Shown: positions 26,762 through 34,726 of the stretch, piece after piece
Numbering within the stretch: the stretch's first letter is position 1
How the letters are laid out: the number at the start of each line of letters is the position of its first letter
Origin: Bryobacterales bacterium
Lineage (GTDB): Bacteria > Acidobacteriota > Terriglobia > Bryobacterales > Bryobacteraceae
Length of the DNA: 64,000 nucleotides
Direction of reading: 5' to 3'
Assembly (NCBI GenBank): GCA_016716385.1
Contig: JADJWL010000006.1
Location: 237,240 to 301,239 of the forward strand
Program-made: the position numbers and the translations under genes
Notes under the pieces: model-generated
Seen by the model: only the letters and a program-made list of their open reading frames with translations
Database searches by the model: none
What the model was told of the DNA's origin: nothing

Positions 26762-28687
26762 ATGAAGCGGCACCGGTGGATTGGAATCGGAGGTGCGAGT
26801 GCGGTGTTGTGGGCTGGCGCGTGGATGATCCAGGCCCAGGAGGCCGATCCCCCCGCCCACGCCGACTGCTCGTTCTTTGGCAAGGAGCGCGTTGCCCGCA
26901 GAGCGGCTTCCGGGGACCTCACGGTCCAGGTGGCCGCCCGGCTTGGCGCTCCGCGCGGAAAGACGCGTGCGGCCTCCACCGGCTCCACCATCGATCAGCA
27001 TCTGTTCGCCGCCATGGAGGAGGCTGGCGCCGTTCCCGCTCCGCGCACGACCGACTCCGAGTTCCTGCGCCGCGTCTCGCTCGACCTGACCGGCCGCATT
27101 CCCACTCCCGAGCAGGTCGTGGGCTTCCTCCGGGACGGTTCCCCGGACAAGCGCCAGCGCCTGATCGATGAACTGCTTGCCTCGCCGGCGTTCGTCGACA
27201 AGTGGACGATGTACTTCGGCGACCACTTCAAGAACACCGAGTTCATCGCGTTCACCGGCGTACGCCGCTTCCCCCCAGGCCGCAACGCGTTCTGGAAGTG
27301 GATCCGCGATTCTATCGAGGCGAACAAGCCCTACGATCAGATGGCGCGCGAGTTGATCGCCGCAGAGGGGGGGAATAGCTTCATCGACGGCGCCAGCAAC
27401 TGGCTGGTGGGTGGGTTCGTGATCAACCGGCCCGAGCACGACAACTGGGACCAGCAGGCTGCCAATATTGCTCAGACGTTCCTTGGCATCAAGCACTTCG
27501 ACTGCATCCTGTGCCACAACGGCCGCGGCCACCTGGACGAACTGAGCCTGTGGGGCAAGACCGCGACTCGCACTTCGGCTTGGGGGATGGCGTCGTTCCT
27601 GTCGCGCACCTCGGCCACGCGCGTTCCATTCGCGCGGGATGTTTTGCCGAACCTTTACTACTGGCGGTTGGCGCCGCGGGTGGTCGACCCGCGGACGCAG
27701 CGGCCCGTCCCTGTCTATCCGCTGAACACCACGACCGGGAACCGCCCCGCCCGCCGGCCGGTCGGCGAGGTGACCTCGATCGAGCCGGTCTATCCGTTCA
27801 GCGGTCGCGGGCCGGAGCCCGGTGAGAATCTCCGTGTGGCCCTGGCCCGCGAGGTGACTTCGGACTTCCAGTTCTCCCGCGCCGCGGTGAACTACCTCTG
27901 GAAGGAGTTCTTCGCCGTCGGACTTGTCGAACCGGTCGACCAGTTCGACCCTGCCCGCCTTGACCCCGATCAGCCCCCGCCCGAGCCCTGGACGCTCCAG
28001 CCCTCCCACCCATGGCTTCTGAACGACCTCGCACGCGAGTTCGCCGCGGACGGCTTTGACCTGAAGGCGCTCATGCGCAAGATCGTGACCTCCGAGGCGT
28101 ACCAGCTTTCGTCCCGTTACGAGGGCGAGTGGCGTCCGGAGTGGGAGCGGCTCTACGCACGCAAACGGGTGCGGAGGCTCTGGGCTGAGGAGATCCACGA
28201 TGCGATCGCCCAGTCGAGCGGGGTTGTGCCGAATTACAATGTCGGCGGCTTCAGCGCCTGGAGCCAGAGGGAGACGGTGTTCACGGAATTCCCGGTCTAT
28301 GGACCCGTCAACTGGGCGATGCAACTGCCCGAACACCGCAATCTGCCCGGTGGCACGGCGGCGCTGTTTCTCGACTCCTTCCTGCGCGGCGACCGCGAAG
28401 ACCTCGGGCGCAGCGGCGAGGGGTCGCTCCAGCAGGCGCTTAGCCTCATGAACGATACCTTCGTCCAGCAGCGGATCCGCGCCAACGGACCGCTGATGCG
28501 GCGAGCACTGGCGCTCTCCGACAGCGAACTGGTTGATCTCCTCTGGATCTCAGTGCTGTCCCGCCCGCCGTCCGAAGACGAACGCGGGCAGGCGCTGGCG
28601 GCTTTGACCACCGGTTCGCGCACGGCTGCGGCGGAAAACCTGCTGTGGTCGCTCTACAACAAAGTGGATTTCGTGTTCAATTACTGA
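26762..28687 (+). CDS. DUF1549/DUF1553 (PSD1-type) secreted protein
   Basis: 641 residues. Signal segment (1-26), DUF1549 (SEFLRRVSLDLTGRIPTPEQV, DELLASPAFVDKWTMYFGDHF) and DUF1553 (FSRAAVNYLWKEFFAVGLVEPVD, ALMRKIVTSEAYQLSSRY, RLWAEEIHDAI, SLMNDTFVQQRI). One CILCHNG motif could bind heme c, though the families are not proven cytochromes. These proteins are very common in planctomycetes and acidobacteria, next to DUF1501 partners; function unknown. A GGGAGGA ribosome binding site precedes ATG 26762. The partner gene starts 12 bases downstream. Confidence 0.8.
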   Translation: MKRHRWIGIGGASAVLWAGAWMIQAQEADPPAHADCSFFGKERVARRAASGDLTVQVAARLGAPRGKTRAASTGSTIDQHLFAAMEEAGAVPAPRTTDSEFLRRVSLDLTGRIPTPEQVVGFLRDGSPDKRQRLIDELLASPAFVDKWTMYFGDHFKNTEFIAFTGVRRFPPGRNAFWKWIRDSIEANKPYDQMARELIAAEGGNSFIDGASNWLVGGFVINRPEHDNWDQQAANIAQTFLGIKHFDCILCHNGRGHLDELSLWGKTATRTSAWGMASFLSRTSATRVPFARDVLPNLYYWRLAPRVVDPRTQRPVPVYPLNTTTGNRPARRPVGEVTSIEPVYPFSGRGPEPGENLRVALAREVTSDFQFSRAAVNYLWKEFFAVGLVEPVDQFDPARLDPDQPPPEPWTLQPSHPWLLNDLAREFAADGFDLKALMRKIVTSEAYQLSSRYEGEWRPEWERLYARKRVRRLWAEEIHDAIAQSSGVVPNYNVGGFSAWSQRETVFTEFPVYGPVNWAMQLPEHRNLPGGTAALFLDSFLRGDREDLGRSGEGSLQQALSLMNDTFVQQRIRANGPLMRRALALSDSELVDLLWISVLSRPPSEDERGQALAALTTGSRTAAAENLLWSLYNKVDFVFNY

Positions 28688-28699
28688 CCGGAGGAAGCC

Positions 28700-30076
28700 A
28701 TGAAGATCCCCGAACATCCGCACACCCCGTTCTACTGGCGCCGGCACTGGACCCGGCGGCGGTTCTTCCACCTCCTCGGCGGCGCGGTCACGGCGTCGGT
28801 GGCCATGCCTCCGGTCCTGCGCGGCAATTCCTACGTGGTGGCGCCTGTCGAGACGAAGAGCACGGCGCGCAACGTCATCTTCATCCTGCTCTCCGGCGCG
28901 CCCAGCCACATTGACACCTTCGATTTCAAGATGGTCGATGGCGTGACGCCGGAGTCACTCGCGCCGGAGACCTTTGGCGATGTTGTCTGGCCGGTGGGGC
29001 TCCTGCCGGATCTGGCGCAGCGGCTGGACAAGTTCGCCATCGTCCGGTCCGTCCGGGCGTGGGCGCTGGTCCACTCGCTCGCCCAAACGTGGGCGCAGAT
29101 CGGCCGCAGTCCGGCGGCGGCGCTGGGAGACATTGCGCCGCATGTGGGCAGCATCGTCGCGGTGGAGAAGGCCGCCGAGCGCCGCGATTCCGACGTGCTG
29201 CCGGCGTTTCTTGCCCTGAACGCCAACGGGGTCCAGGGCCAGGGATTCCTGCCCGCCGGCTACGCCCCGTTCAAGCACACCGCGGCCGCCAGCACGCCGC
29301 AGCGGGGGTTGTCGAACGTGGCCGCTCCCGCCGCATTCGGCGCGCGCTGGGACTTGCTCAATGCCCTCGACAAGCCGCTGCGCCAGGCATCCCCTCTCGG
29401 GCAGCCGGCCGAAGATTTCGCCGCGTTCTACGAGCAGGCTAGGCGCCTGATGGAGGAGGCGCAGCCGGGAGGCGCCGTGGACCGGGTGTTCAAATTCACC
29501 GCCGAAGACGTCGAGCGCTACGGGAACACAAACTTCGGCGCCGCTTGCCTGGTGGCGCACCAGGCGCTGGCCGCCAACCGCGGTACCCGCTTCGTGCAGG
29601 TGAACCTCGGCGGCTGGGACCACCACCAGAACATCTACGCCGAAAATGCGCTGCCCGCGCTCTCCCGGCAGTTGGACCGTGGCGTTGCGGCTCTTCTCGA
29701 CGATCTCCAAAGCTCAGGTTCGATCGCCGAGACGCTGGTCGTGATGATGGGTGAGTTCGGGCGCACGGTCGGACCGCTGTCGGCCGCTGCCGGACGCGAC
29801 CATTACCTCCAGCAGTTCGCCATGTTCGCCGGCGCCGGGGTCCGCGGCGGACGGATCATCGGAGCTACCGACGCCGAGGGTCGCTTCACTACCGATCCCG
29901 GCTGGTCCCGCAACCGGGACGTGCGCGTCGAAGACATCGAGGCCACCATCTATTCCGCGCTCGGCATTAACTGGACCACAATCCGCACCGACGAGCCCAC
30001 CGGTCGCGGCTACGAACTGGTTCCGCTGTCGAGCCAGGACGTCTACGGACCGATTCATGACTTGTGGGATGCGTAA
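28700..30076 (+). CDS. DUF1501 Tat-exported protein, partner of DUF1549 protein
   Basis: 458 residues. Twin-arginine signal TRRRFFHLLGGAVTASVAM near residue 15. DUF1501 motifs: NVIFILLSGAPSHIDTFD, FAIVRSVRA, NLGGWDHHQNIY, VMMGEFGRTV and a final GIN segment (YSALGIN). DUF1501 adopts an alkaline-phosphatase/sulfatase-like fold and is nearly always paired with PSD1/DUF1549 genes, as here. Substrate unknown. It converges with the copper ATPase gene, overlapping by 22 bases. Confidence 0.85.
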   Translation: MKIPEHPHTPFYWRRHWTRRRFFHLLGGAVTASVAMPPVLRGNSYVVAPVETKSTARNVIFILLSGAPSHIDTFDFKMVDGVTPESLAPETFGDVVWPVGLLPDLAQRLDKFAIVRSVRAWALVHSLAQTWAQIGRSPAAALGDIAPHVGSIVAVEKAAERRDSDVLPAFLALNANGVQGQGFLPAGYAPFKHTAAASTPQRGLSNVAAPAAFGARWDLLNALDKPLRQASPLGQPAEDFAAFYEQARRLMEEAQPGGAVDRVFKFTAEDVERYGNTNFGAACLVAHQALAANRGTRFVQVNLGGWDHHQNIYAENALPALSRQLDRGVAALLDDLQSSGSIAETLVVMMGEFGRTVGPLSAAAGRDHYLQQFAMFAGAGVRGGRIIGATDAEGRFTTDPGWSRNRDVRVEDIEATIYSALGINWTTIRTDEPTGRGYELVPLSSQDVYGPIHDLWDA

Positions 30077-32517
30077 GCGGCCGCGTCCCGCACCCGCAGG
30101 CGCAGGGAATTCCCGATCACCGAGAGGCTGGAGAAGACCATCGCCGCCGCCGCCAGGATCGGCGTGAGCACACCGGCGACGCTGAGGGAAATCCCAATTG
30201 AGTTGTAGAAGAAGGCCCAGAACAGGTTCTGGCGGACCACCCGCAGCGTGAACCTGGCGAGATCGAATGTCTCGGCCAGGCGGAGCAGAGAGCCGTTCAT
30301 CAGGACGACAGGCGCAGCCTGCATGGCGAGGTCGGCGCCGGATCCCATCGCGATCCCCAGATCCGCGGCGGCCAGGGCTGGAGCATCGTTGATGCCGTCG
30401 CCCGCCATCGCCACCAGTGCTCCCTGCTGCTGGTACTCGCGCACGGCTGCGGCTTTCCCGGCCGGCGGGACCTCGCCGCGGAATTCGCTCGCGCCCAGCC
30501 GGGCAGCCATGCGGGCGGTCGCGGCCGCGGAGTCTCCCGACAGAATGACGGTCCGCACGCCCCGCTCGCGTAACGCCGCGATCAGCCGCGGGGCCTCCGG
30601 ACGGGGCTGGTCGCCCAGGCCGAACGCTCCCGCGCACACGCCGTCCAGGGCGAAAAAGACGGCGGTCAGCCCGGCCTCCTCCCACTCCCGGACCGCCGCC
30701 TCGATCGGATCCGTCAGCGCGATGCCGTGGCCGGCGAGATACCGGCGCGTCCCCGCCGCCACCCGAACTCCCCCCACCTGCCCGCGGATGCCGCCGCCGC
30801 GTTCGATTTCGATGTCCCGCGCCAGGCGCGGCTGGACGCCCAGGGCTGCCGCGTGGCTTATCAGGGCCGCGGCGACCGGGTGCTCGGAGTTGGCCTCCAC
30901 CGAGGCCAGGAGGCAGAGCGGATCGGCGTCCGCCACGTCCGGCGCCAGCAGGCTCTCGCGGACCAGGAACCGCCCCTCGGTCGCAGTCCCCGTCTTGTCG
31001 AGCAGCAGCACGTCGATTCCGTGAATCGTTTCGAGCACCCGCGCGTCGCGGATGAGGATGCCGCGGTGGGACGCCGCGCCAATGGCCGCCGTCGTGGCGA
31101 GCGGCGTCGCCAGCCCGAGCGCGCAGGGGCAGGCGATCACCACCACCGCGATCCCGCGCATCAGAGCCTCGGTGAACTCCAGGCCCAGCAGTGTGCCGCC
31201 GCCCACTGTCGCCAGCGCGATCAGCATCACCCCCGGTACGAAAATGCGGGAGATCCGGTCCACCGCGCGCTCGAGCGGCATGCGGCTGGCGAGCGCGCCT
31301 TCCACCGAGTGCACGATCTGTTGCAGAGTGCTTTGCGCGGCCGGATGCGTCGCCAGCAGCCGCAGGACTCCTGCCCCGTTCAGGCTCCCGCCGAGGACCG
31401 TGTCCCCCTGGTGCTTCTCCAGCGGCGTGGACTCCCCGGTGACGACCGACTCGTCCACCTGGGATCCGCCCTCGACCACCACCCCGTCCGCGGGGATCCG
31501 CTCTCCCGGCTTGACCAGCAGTGTCATGCCCGGCTCCACCGCCTCGATGGCCACGAAGCGTTCCCGGCCCTCTTCGGCGAGGCGCGCCTTTTTCGGCATC
31601 AGCCGGTACAGCATCCCGATCGCGCGCGCGGTCTTCTCCTTGGCCCCGCGCTCGAGCGCCTTGCCCGCCAGCACCAGCGTCACGATGGCGCACGCCGTGT
31701 CGAAATACACGTGGCGGCCGCCCTGAAATGCCTGGATCGTGCTGTAGAGGTACGCGGCGAAAACGCCGGAGGATATCAGCGCTTCCATCCGGATGGCTCC
31801 CTCGCGCAGCCCGTGCCAGGCGATGCGGTGAACCGGCCACGCCGAGTAGAACACGACCGGCCCCGCCAGCGCCACCAGGATAAACGGGACCGCGCGCCGC
31901 GCCCACTCCGAAATGCCCTCGAAATAGCTGGCATAGATCACCAGGCTGAACAGCATCACGTTCATCCAGAGGAATCCCGCCAGGCCGAGGCGCAGGATGA
32001 TGTCGCGCCATTCGTCGTGCCGCTCCGCGCCATCGCCGGTGTATTCCTTGGCGCGGTAGCCGAGAGTGGCGACCCGCGCCGGAATGCGGCCGGGCTCAAC
32101 GTACTGCGGGCAGAAGGTCACCTTCAGCAGGTCCGAGGTGAACAGCACTTCGGCGCTCGTGACCCCGTACTCGCGGTTCAAAGCGTGTTCCACCAGCCAG
32201 GCGCAGGAGGCGCACCACATGCCGGAGATCCTGTAGAGCGCCTCTTGCGTGGCGGCGCCGGCTGGAATCGCGCGCGCCGCGGCTTCCGGACGGGACACCA
32301 GGCCGAGCTTCAGACTCTGCCGGTAGAGCTCCGATTCACGCAGGTCGCCGCCCTCGCCGGCGATGCCGCTTTCCACCAGGATGGCGTACACGTTGGCGCA
32401 CCCGGCGCAACAGAACGGCTTCGGCTCGCCCGAGAACTCCCGCGACAGGCCGGTGGCGGCGCGCAGGCTGCACAGCGTGCACGCGGCCGCGGCCATCGCC
32501 GGGATGTCAGTGCTCAT
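30055..32517 (-). CDS. ccoI: Copper-translocating P1B-type ATPase (CcoI/FixI-like)
   Basis: 820 residues. Order: N-terminal Cys cluster (CTLCSL, FCCAGCANVY), HMA metal-binding domain (GMWCASCAW, about 95-110), membrane helices, phosphatase loop TGESTPL, CPC transmembrane ion site (IACPCALGLATP), phosphorylation site DKTGTATEG and hinge GDGINDAPALAAADLGIAMG. The location at the end of a cbb3 oxidase operon identifies it as CcoI, which supplies copper for the oxidase active site. It starts inside the preceding small gene (11-base overlap). Confidence 0.92.
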   Translation of the reverse strand: MSTDIPAMAAAACTLCSLRAATGLSREFSGEPKPFCCAGCANVYAILVESGIAGEGGDLRESELYRQSLKLGLVSRPEAAARAIPAGAATQEALYRISGMWCASCAWLVEHALNREYGVTSAEVLFTSDLLKVTFCPQYVEPGRIPARVATLGYRAKEYTGDGAERHDEWRDIILRLGLAGFLWMNVMLFSLVIYASYFEGISEWARRAVPFILVALAGPVVFYSAWPVHRIAWHGLREGAIRMEALISSGVFAAYLYSTIQAFQGGRHVYFDTACAIVTLVLAGKALERGAKEKTARAIGMLYRLMPKKARLAEEGRERFVAIEAVEPGMTLLVKPGERIPADGVVVEGGSQVDESVVTGESTPLEKHQGDTVLGGSLNGAGVLRLLATHPAAQSTLQQIVHSVEGALASRMPLERAVDRISRIFVPGVMLIALATVGGGTLLGLEFTEALMRGIAVVVIACPCALGLATPLATTAAIGAASHRGILIRDARVLETIHGIDVLLLDKTGTATEGRFLVRESLLAPDVADADPLCLLASVEANSEHPVAAALISHAAALGVQPRLARDIEIERGGGIRGQVGGVRVAAGTRRYLAGHGIALTDPIEAAVREWEEAGLTAVFFALDGVCAGAFGLGDQPRPEAPRLIAALRERGVRTVILSGDSAAATARMAARLGASEFRGEVPPAGKAAAVREYQQQGALVAMAGDGINDAPALAAADLGIAMGSGADLAMQAAPVVLMNGSLLRLAETFDLARFTLRVVRQNLFWAFFYNSIGISLSVAGVLTPILAAAAMVFSSLSVIGNSLRLRVRDAAAYASHKS

Positions 32518-32680
32518 GCACCCGCGCCGCGCTGGGCCGGGGATTCCCGTGCTCGTCGAGCATCACCGGGTTGGCCTCCTTCGAGCCATGGTAGACGTAC
32601 ACCATGATCCCGAGAAACAGCAGCATCACGCCGCCCAGAAACCAGGGAAAGAATACGGGGCCGCTCTTCGCTTCGCTCAT
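32507..32680 (-). CDS. Small single-span membrane protein of the cbb3 operon (CcoH-position)
   Basis: 57 residues: MSEAKSGPVFF, one membrane helix (PWFLGGVMLLFLGIMVYVY), and a polar C-terminal tail with two His near the end. It starts with an ATGA overlap at the end of ccoG and overlaps ccoI by 11 bases. This is the slot occupied by ccoH in proteobacteria, but it is much shorter and lacks the FixH domain. That domain appears instead at the C-terminus of CcoG here. Likely an assembly or accessory factor. Confidence 0.7.
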   Translation of the reverse strand: MSEAKSGPVFFPWFLGGVMLLFLGIMVYVYHGSKEANPVMLDEHGNPRPSAARVHEH

Positions 32681-34038
32681 TGGGACTGGCCTTTCTTCTC
32701 GACAGGCAGGATGAACGTCAGATCGAAGACATCCGGGGTCTTCTCGTTCGACGGTTGCGCCAGCAGGCGGAACCGGTTGACGTCCGGTGCGCCGGGCCAC
32801 GGGGGCACGCGCAGGTCGAATGTCTCGCTGATTTCCTGTCCGGGCGCGAGCGGCGCCGGATTCGGCTGGAACGCGATCTCGGCGCCCGGCAGGTTTTCCA
32901 CCCACAGGGTCACGGTGACCGGCTCCGCTGACCGGTTGGCCAGCGTCATGCGGATGCGGTTCACCACGCGCCCGTCTTCCTCCACCGTGTACAGGACGGT
33001 CCGGTCCGGCGCCACCCGCACGAGCACCGGACGCCGCATGGACAGCGCGACACCGAGGCCCACGAGATAGAACAGGAGGATGACGGCGATCATCACGCGC
33101 TTCGAGTCGCGGAAGCCAAGGCGCAGGTACCACGGCTCCCTGGCTGCTCCGGCCGCCGGCGGCGTCTCGCCCCAGGTGTAGTGAATCAACCCTGGCCGGC
33201 CCACCCGGCGCAGCACGTCTTCGCAGGCATCGATGCACTCGCCGCAATGGACGCATTCGATCTGGAAGGGCGAATCGCGGATGTCGATATCCATGTGGCA
33301 CACCCGCACGCACTTCGTGCACTCGATGCAGACGCGCTCGTCCTGCTTTCCGTCCTGGTAGGTGACGAGCAGCGTGTGCCTGTCCTGGAGCATCCCCTGC
33401 AGGTAGCCGTACGGGCAAATCGTCGTGCAGAAGCGCTGGCGCAGGACGGTGAAGTCGAGGAAGGTCAGCAGCGTCACGACCGCGCCCGTGATGCCTCCGG
33501 CGGTGAGCACGTCCAGGCGCAACAACCGGCCCAGTAGATCGCGCGGTTCCACAAAGTAGGCCGTGAAGACGAACGCCAGGAAAACCGAGGCCACCCCCAG
33601 AATGCCGAGAAACAGCAGCCGCGCGGCCGTCTGCCGCCGCGCTGCAGGCCAGGCTGGAACTTTGCGCGTCACCAGTCTCGCCGTCCACCGCTCCACCGCT
33701 AGGCTCCACTCGCTGAAGATCATCTGCGGGCAGGCGTAACTGCAGTAGACGCGCCCGTGCATGATCGCCGAGGCGGCGATGAGGAACATCAGAAACATCA
33801 GCGAAAAGAAGATAATGCCGAACTCGTTGATCCACAGCTCGAAGCCGGCGAAGAAGAACCGCTGCTTCGGGATATCGAAGCGCATCAGATTGAAAAACGG
33901 CAGCGCGACGAAGATCAGGACGCAGATCAGGTGGATCCGTTTGCGGATGCGGTGGTAGTTGGTTTCCGCGGGCGGCAGCGCCGGCAGGCGCACAAGCCTT
34001 TGGCGCGGCCTGGAGGACAGGTCAGAGGGCGTGGCCAT
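32677..34038 (-). CDS. ccoG: CcoG: membrane Fe-S protein for cbb3 copper-centre assembly
   Basis: 453 residues from ATG 34038. Several membrane helices with the conserved SYACPQMIFSEW motif (YCSYACP) and QRFCTTICPYGYLQG, then two 4Fe-4S ferredoxin clusters (CIECTKCVRVCHMD; CVHCGECIDACED) and a C-terminal immunoglobulin-like (FixG/IG-like C) domain (NRIRMTLANRSAEPVTVTLW). CcoG has been described as a cupric reductase needed for cbb3 maturation. It overlaps the SafE-type gene by 17 bases and ends in an ATGA overlap with the 57-residue gene. Confidence 0.9.
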   Translation of the reverse strand: MATPSDLSSRPRQRLVRLPALPPAETNYHRIRKRIHLICVLIFVALPFFNLMRFDIPKQRFFFAGFELWINEFGIIFFSLMFLMFLIAASAIMHGRVYCSYACPQMIFSEWSLAVERWTARLVTRKVPAWPAARRQTAARLLFLGILGVASVFLAFVFTAYFVEPRDLLGRLLRLDVLTAGGITGAVVTLLTFLDFTVLRQRFCTTICPYGYLQGMLQDRHTLLVTYQDGKQDERVCIECTKCVRVCHMDIDIRDSPFQIECVHCGECIDACEDVLRRVGRPGLIHYTWGETPPAAGAAREPWYLRLGFRDSKRVMIAVILLFYLVGLGVALSMRRPVLVRVAPDRTVLYTVEEDGRVVNRIRMTLANRSAEPVTVTLWVENLPGAEIAFQPNPAPLAPGQEISETFDLRVPPWPGAPDVNRFRLLAQPSNEKTPDVFDLTFILPVEKKGQSQ

Positions 34039-34726
34039 GGGCGCATCCTTCCGCCAGCGGCGCGGCCGCCTGCAGGCCACGGTAAAGCAGGTAGCTGCCC
34101 AGAAGGATCATGCCGGCGGCGGCCAGCGCGTTGGCGTGGCGGCCGAGACGGGCCGTGATGGCCGACGAGAAGAAACCCATCGCCAGCAGCGCGCCCGACG
34201 TGCCGGCTCCGAACAGCAGCATCGAGAGCGCGCCGGCTCCGGGCGAACCCGCCTCCAGAGCTTTGAGCAGCGCTGCGTACACCAGGCCGCACGGCAGGAA
34301 CCCCATCAGCAGTCCGAGCACGAGCTTGTTGCCCGCGGCGCCGGCCCGCAGCAGGCGGCCCGCGGTCCGGGTCAGCAGATCCGGCGCGGCGCCGATCCGC
34401 ACCAGGTTGCCGCGATTGAACCACCCCGAGACCAGCACCCCGGCCAGAATCAGGCACGCTCCCGCCACCAGGGCTCCGGCGCGCTCGATGCCCGCCAGGC
34501 GCCCGGCCGACACGAGGCCGCCACCGGCCGCCCCGGCCAGCGCGCCGAGCAGCGCGTAGGTCGCCAGCCGCCCTGCGTTGTACGACAGGTGCGCCCCGGC
34601 CGCCCGCTTCCGGCCCGCCAGCGGCAGGCTGTAGGCCAGCACGATCGGTCCGCACATCTGCGCACAGTGCAGGCTCGACATCACGCCCAGACCAAACGGG
34701 ATGGACAACTCCGCCAGACTCATCAT
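34022..34726 (-). CDS. SafE/DsbD-type sulfite exporter-like membrane protein
   Basis: 234 residues from ATG 34726. Six or so helices with GLGVMSSLHCAQMCGPIVL near the N-terminus (conserved HCxxMCG motif) and GFLPCGLVYAALL in the centre (PCG motif). Both are typical of the TauE-like/CcoS-linked SafE family found in cbb3 and copper-homeostasis operons, and proposed to move copper or reducing equivalents. The start overlaps the upstream stop as ATGA. The tail ends with a His-rich CAHGHAL. Confidence 0.85.
   Translation of the reverse strand: MMSLAELSIPFGLGVMSSLHCAQMCGPIVLAYSLPLAGRKRAAGAHLSYNAGRLATYALLGALAGAAGGGLVSAGRLAGIERAGALVAGACLILAGVLVSGWFNRGNLVRIGAAPDLLTRTAGRLLRAGAAGNKLVLGLLMGFLPCGLVYAALLKALEAGSPGAGALSMLLFGAGTSGALLAMGFFSSAITARLGRHANALAAAGMILLGSYLLYRGLQAAAPLAEGCAHGHAL

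Noticed and set aside
26762..28687. DUF1549 protein as a cytochrome c
   Set aside because: Only one CILCHNG motif, with no class I cytochrome surroundings.
29714..32011. 765-codon frame antisense-like within the copper ATPase region
   Set aside because: Arg/Gly/Pro-rich shadow of ccoI in another frame of the same strand; the ATPase has every catalytic motif.
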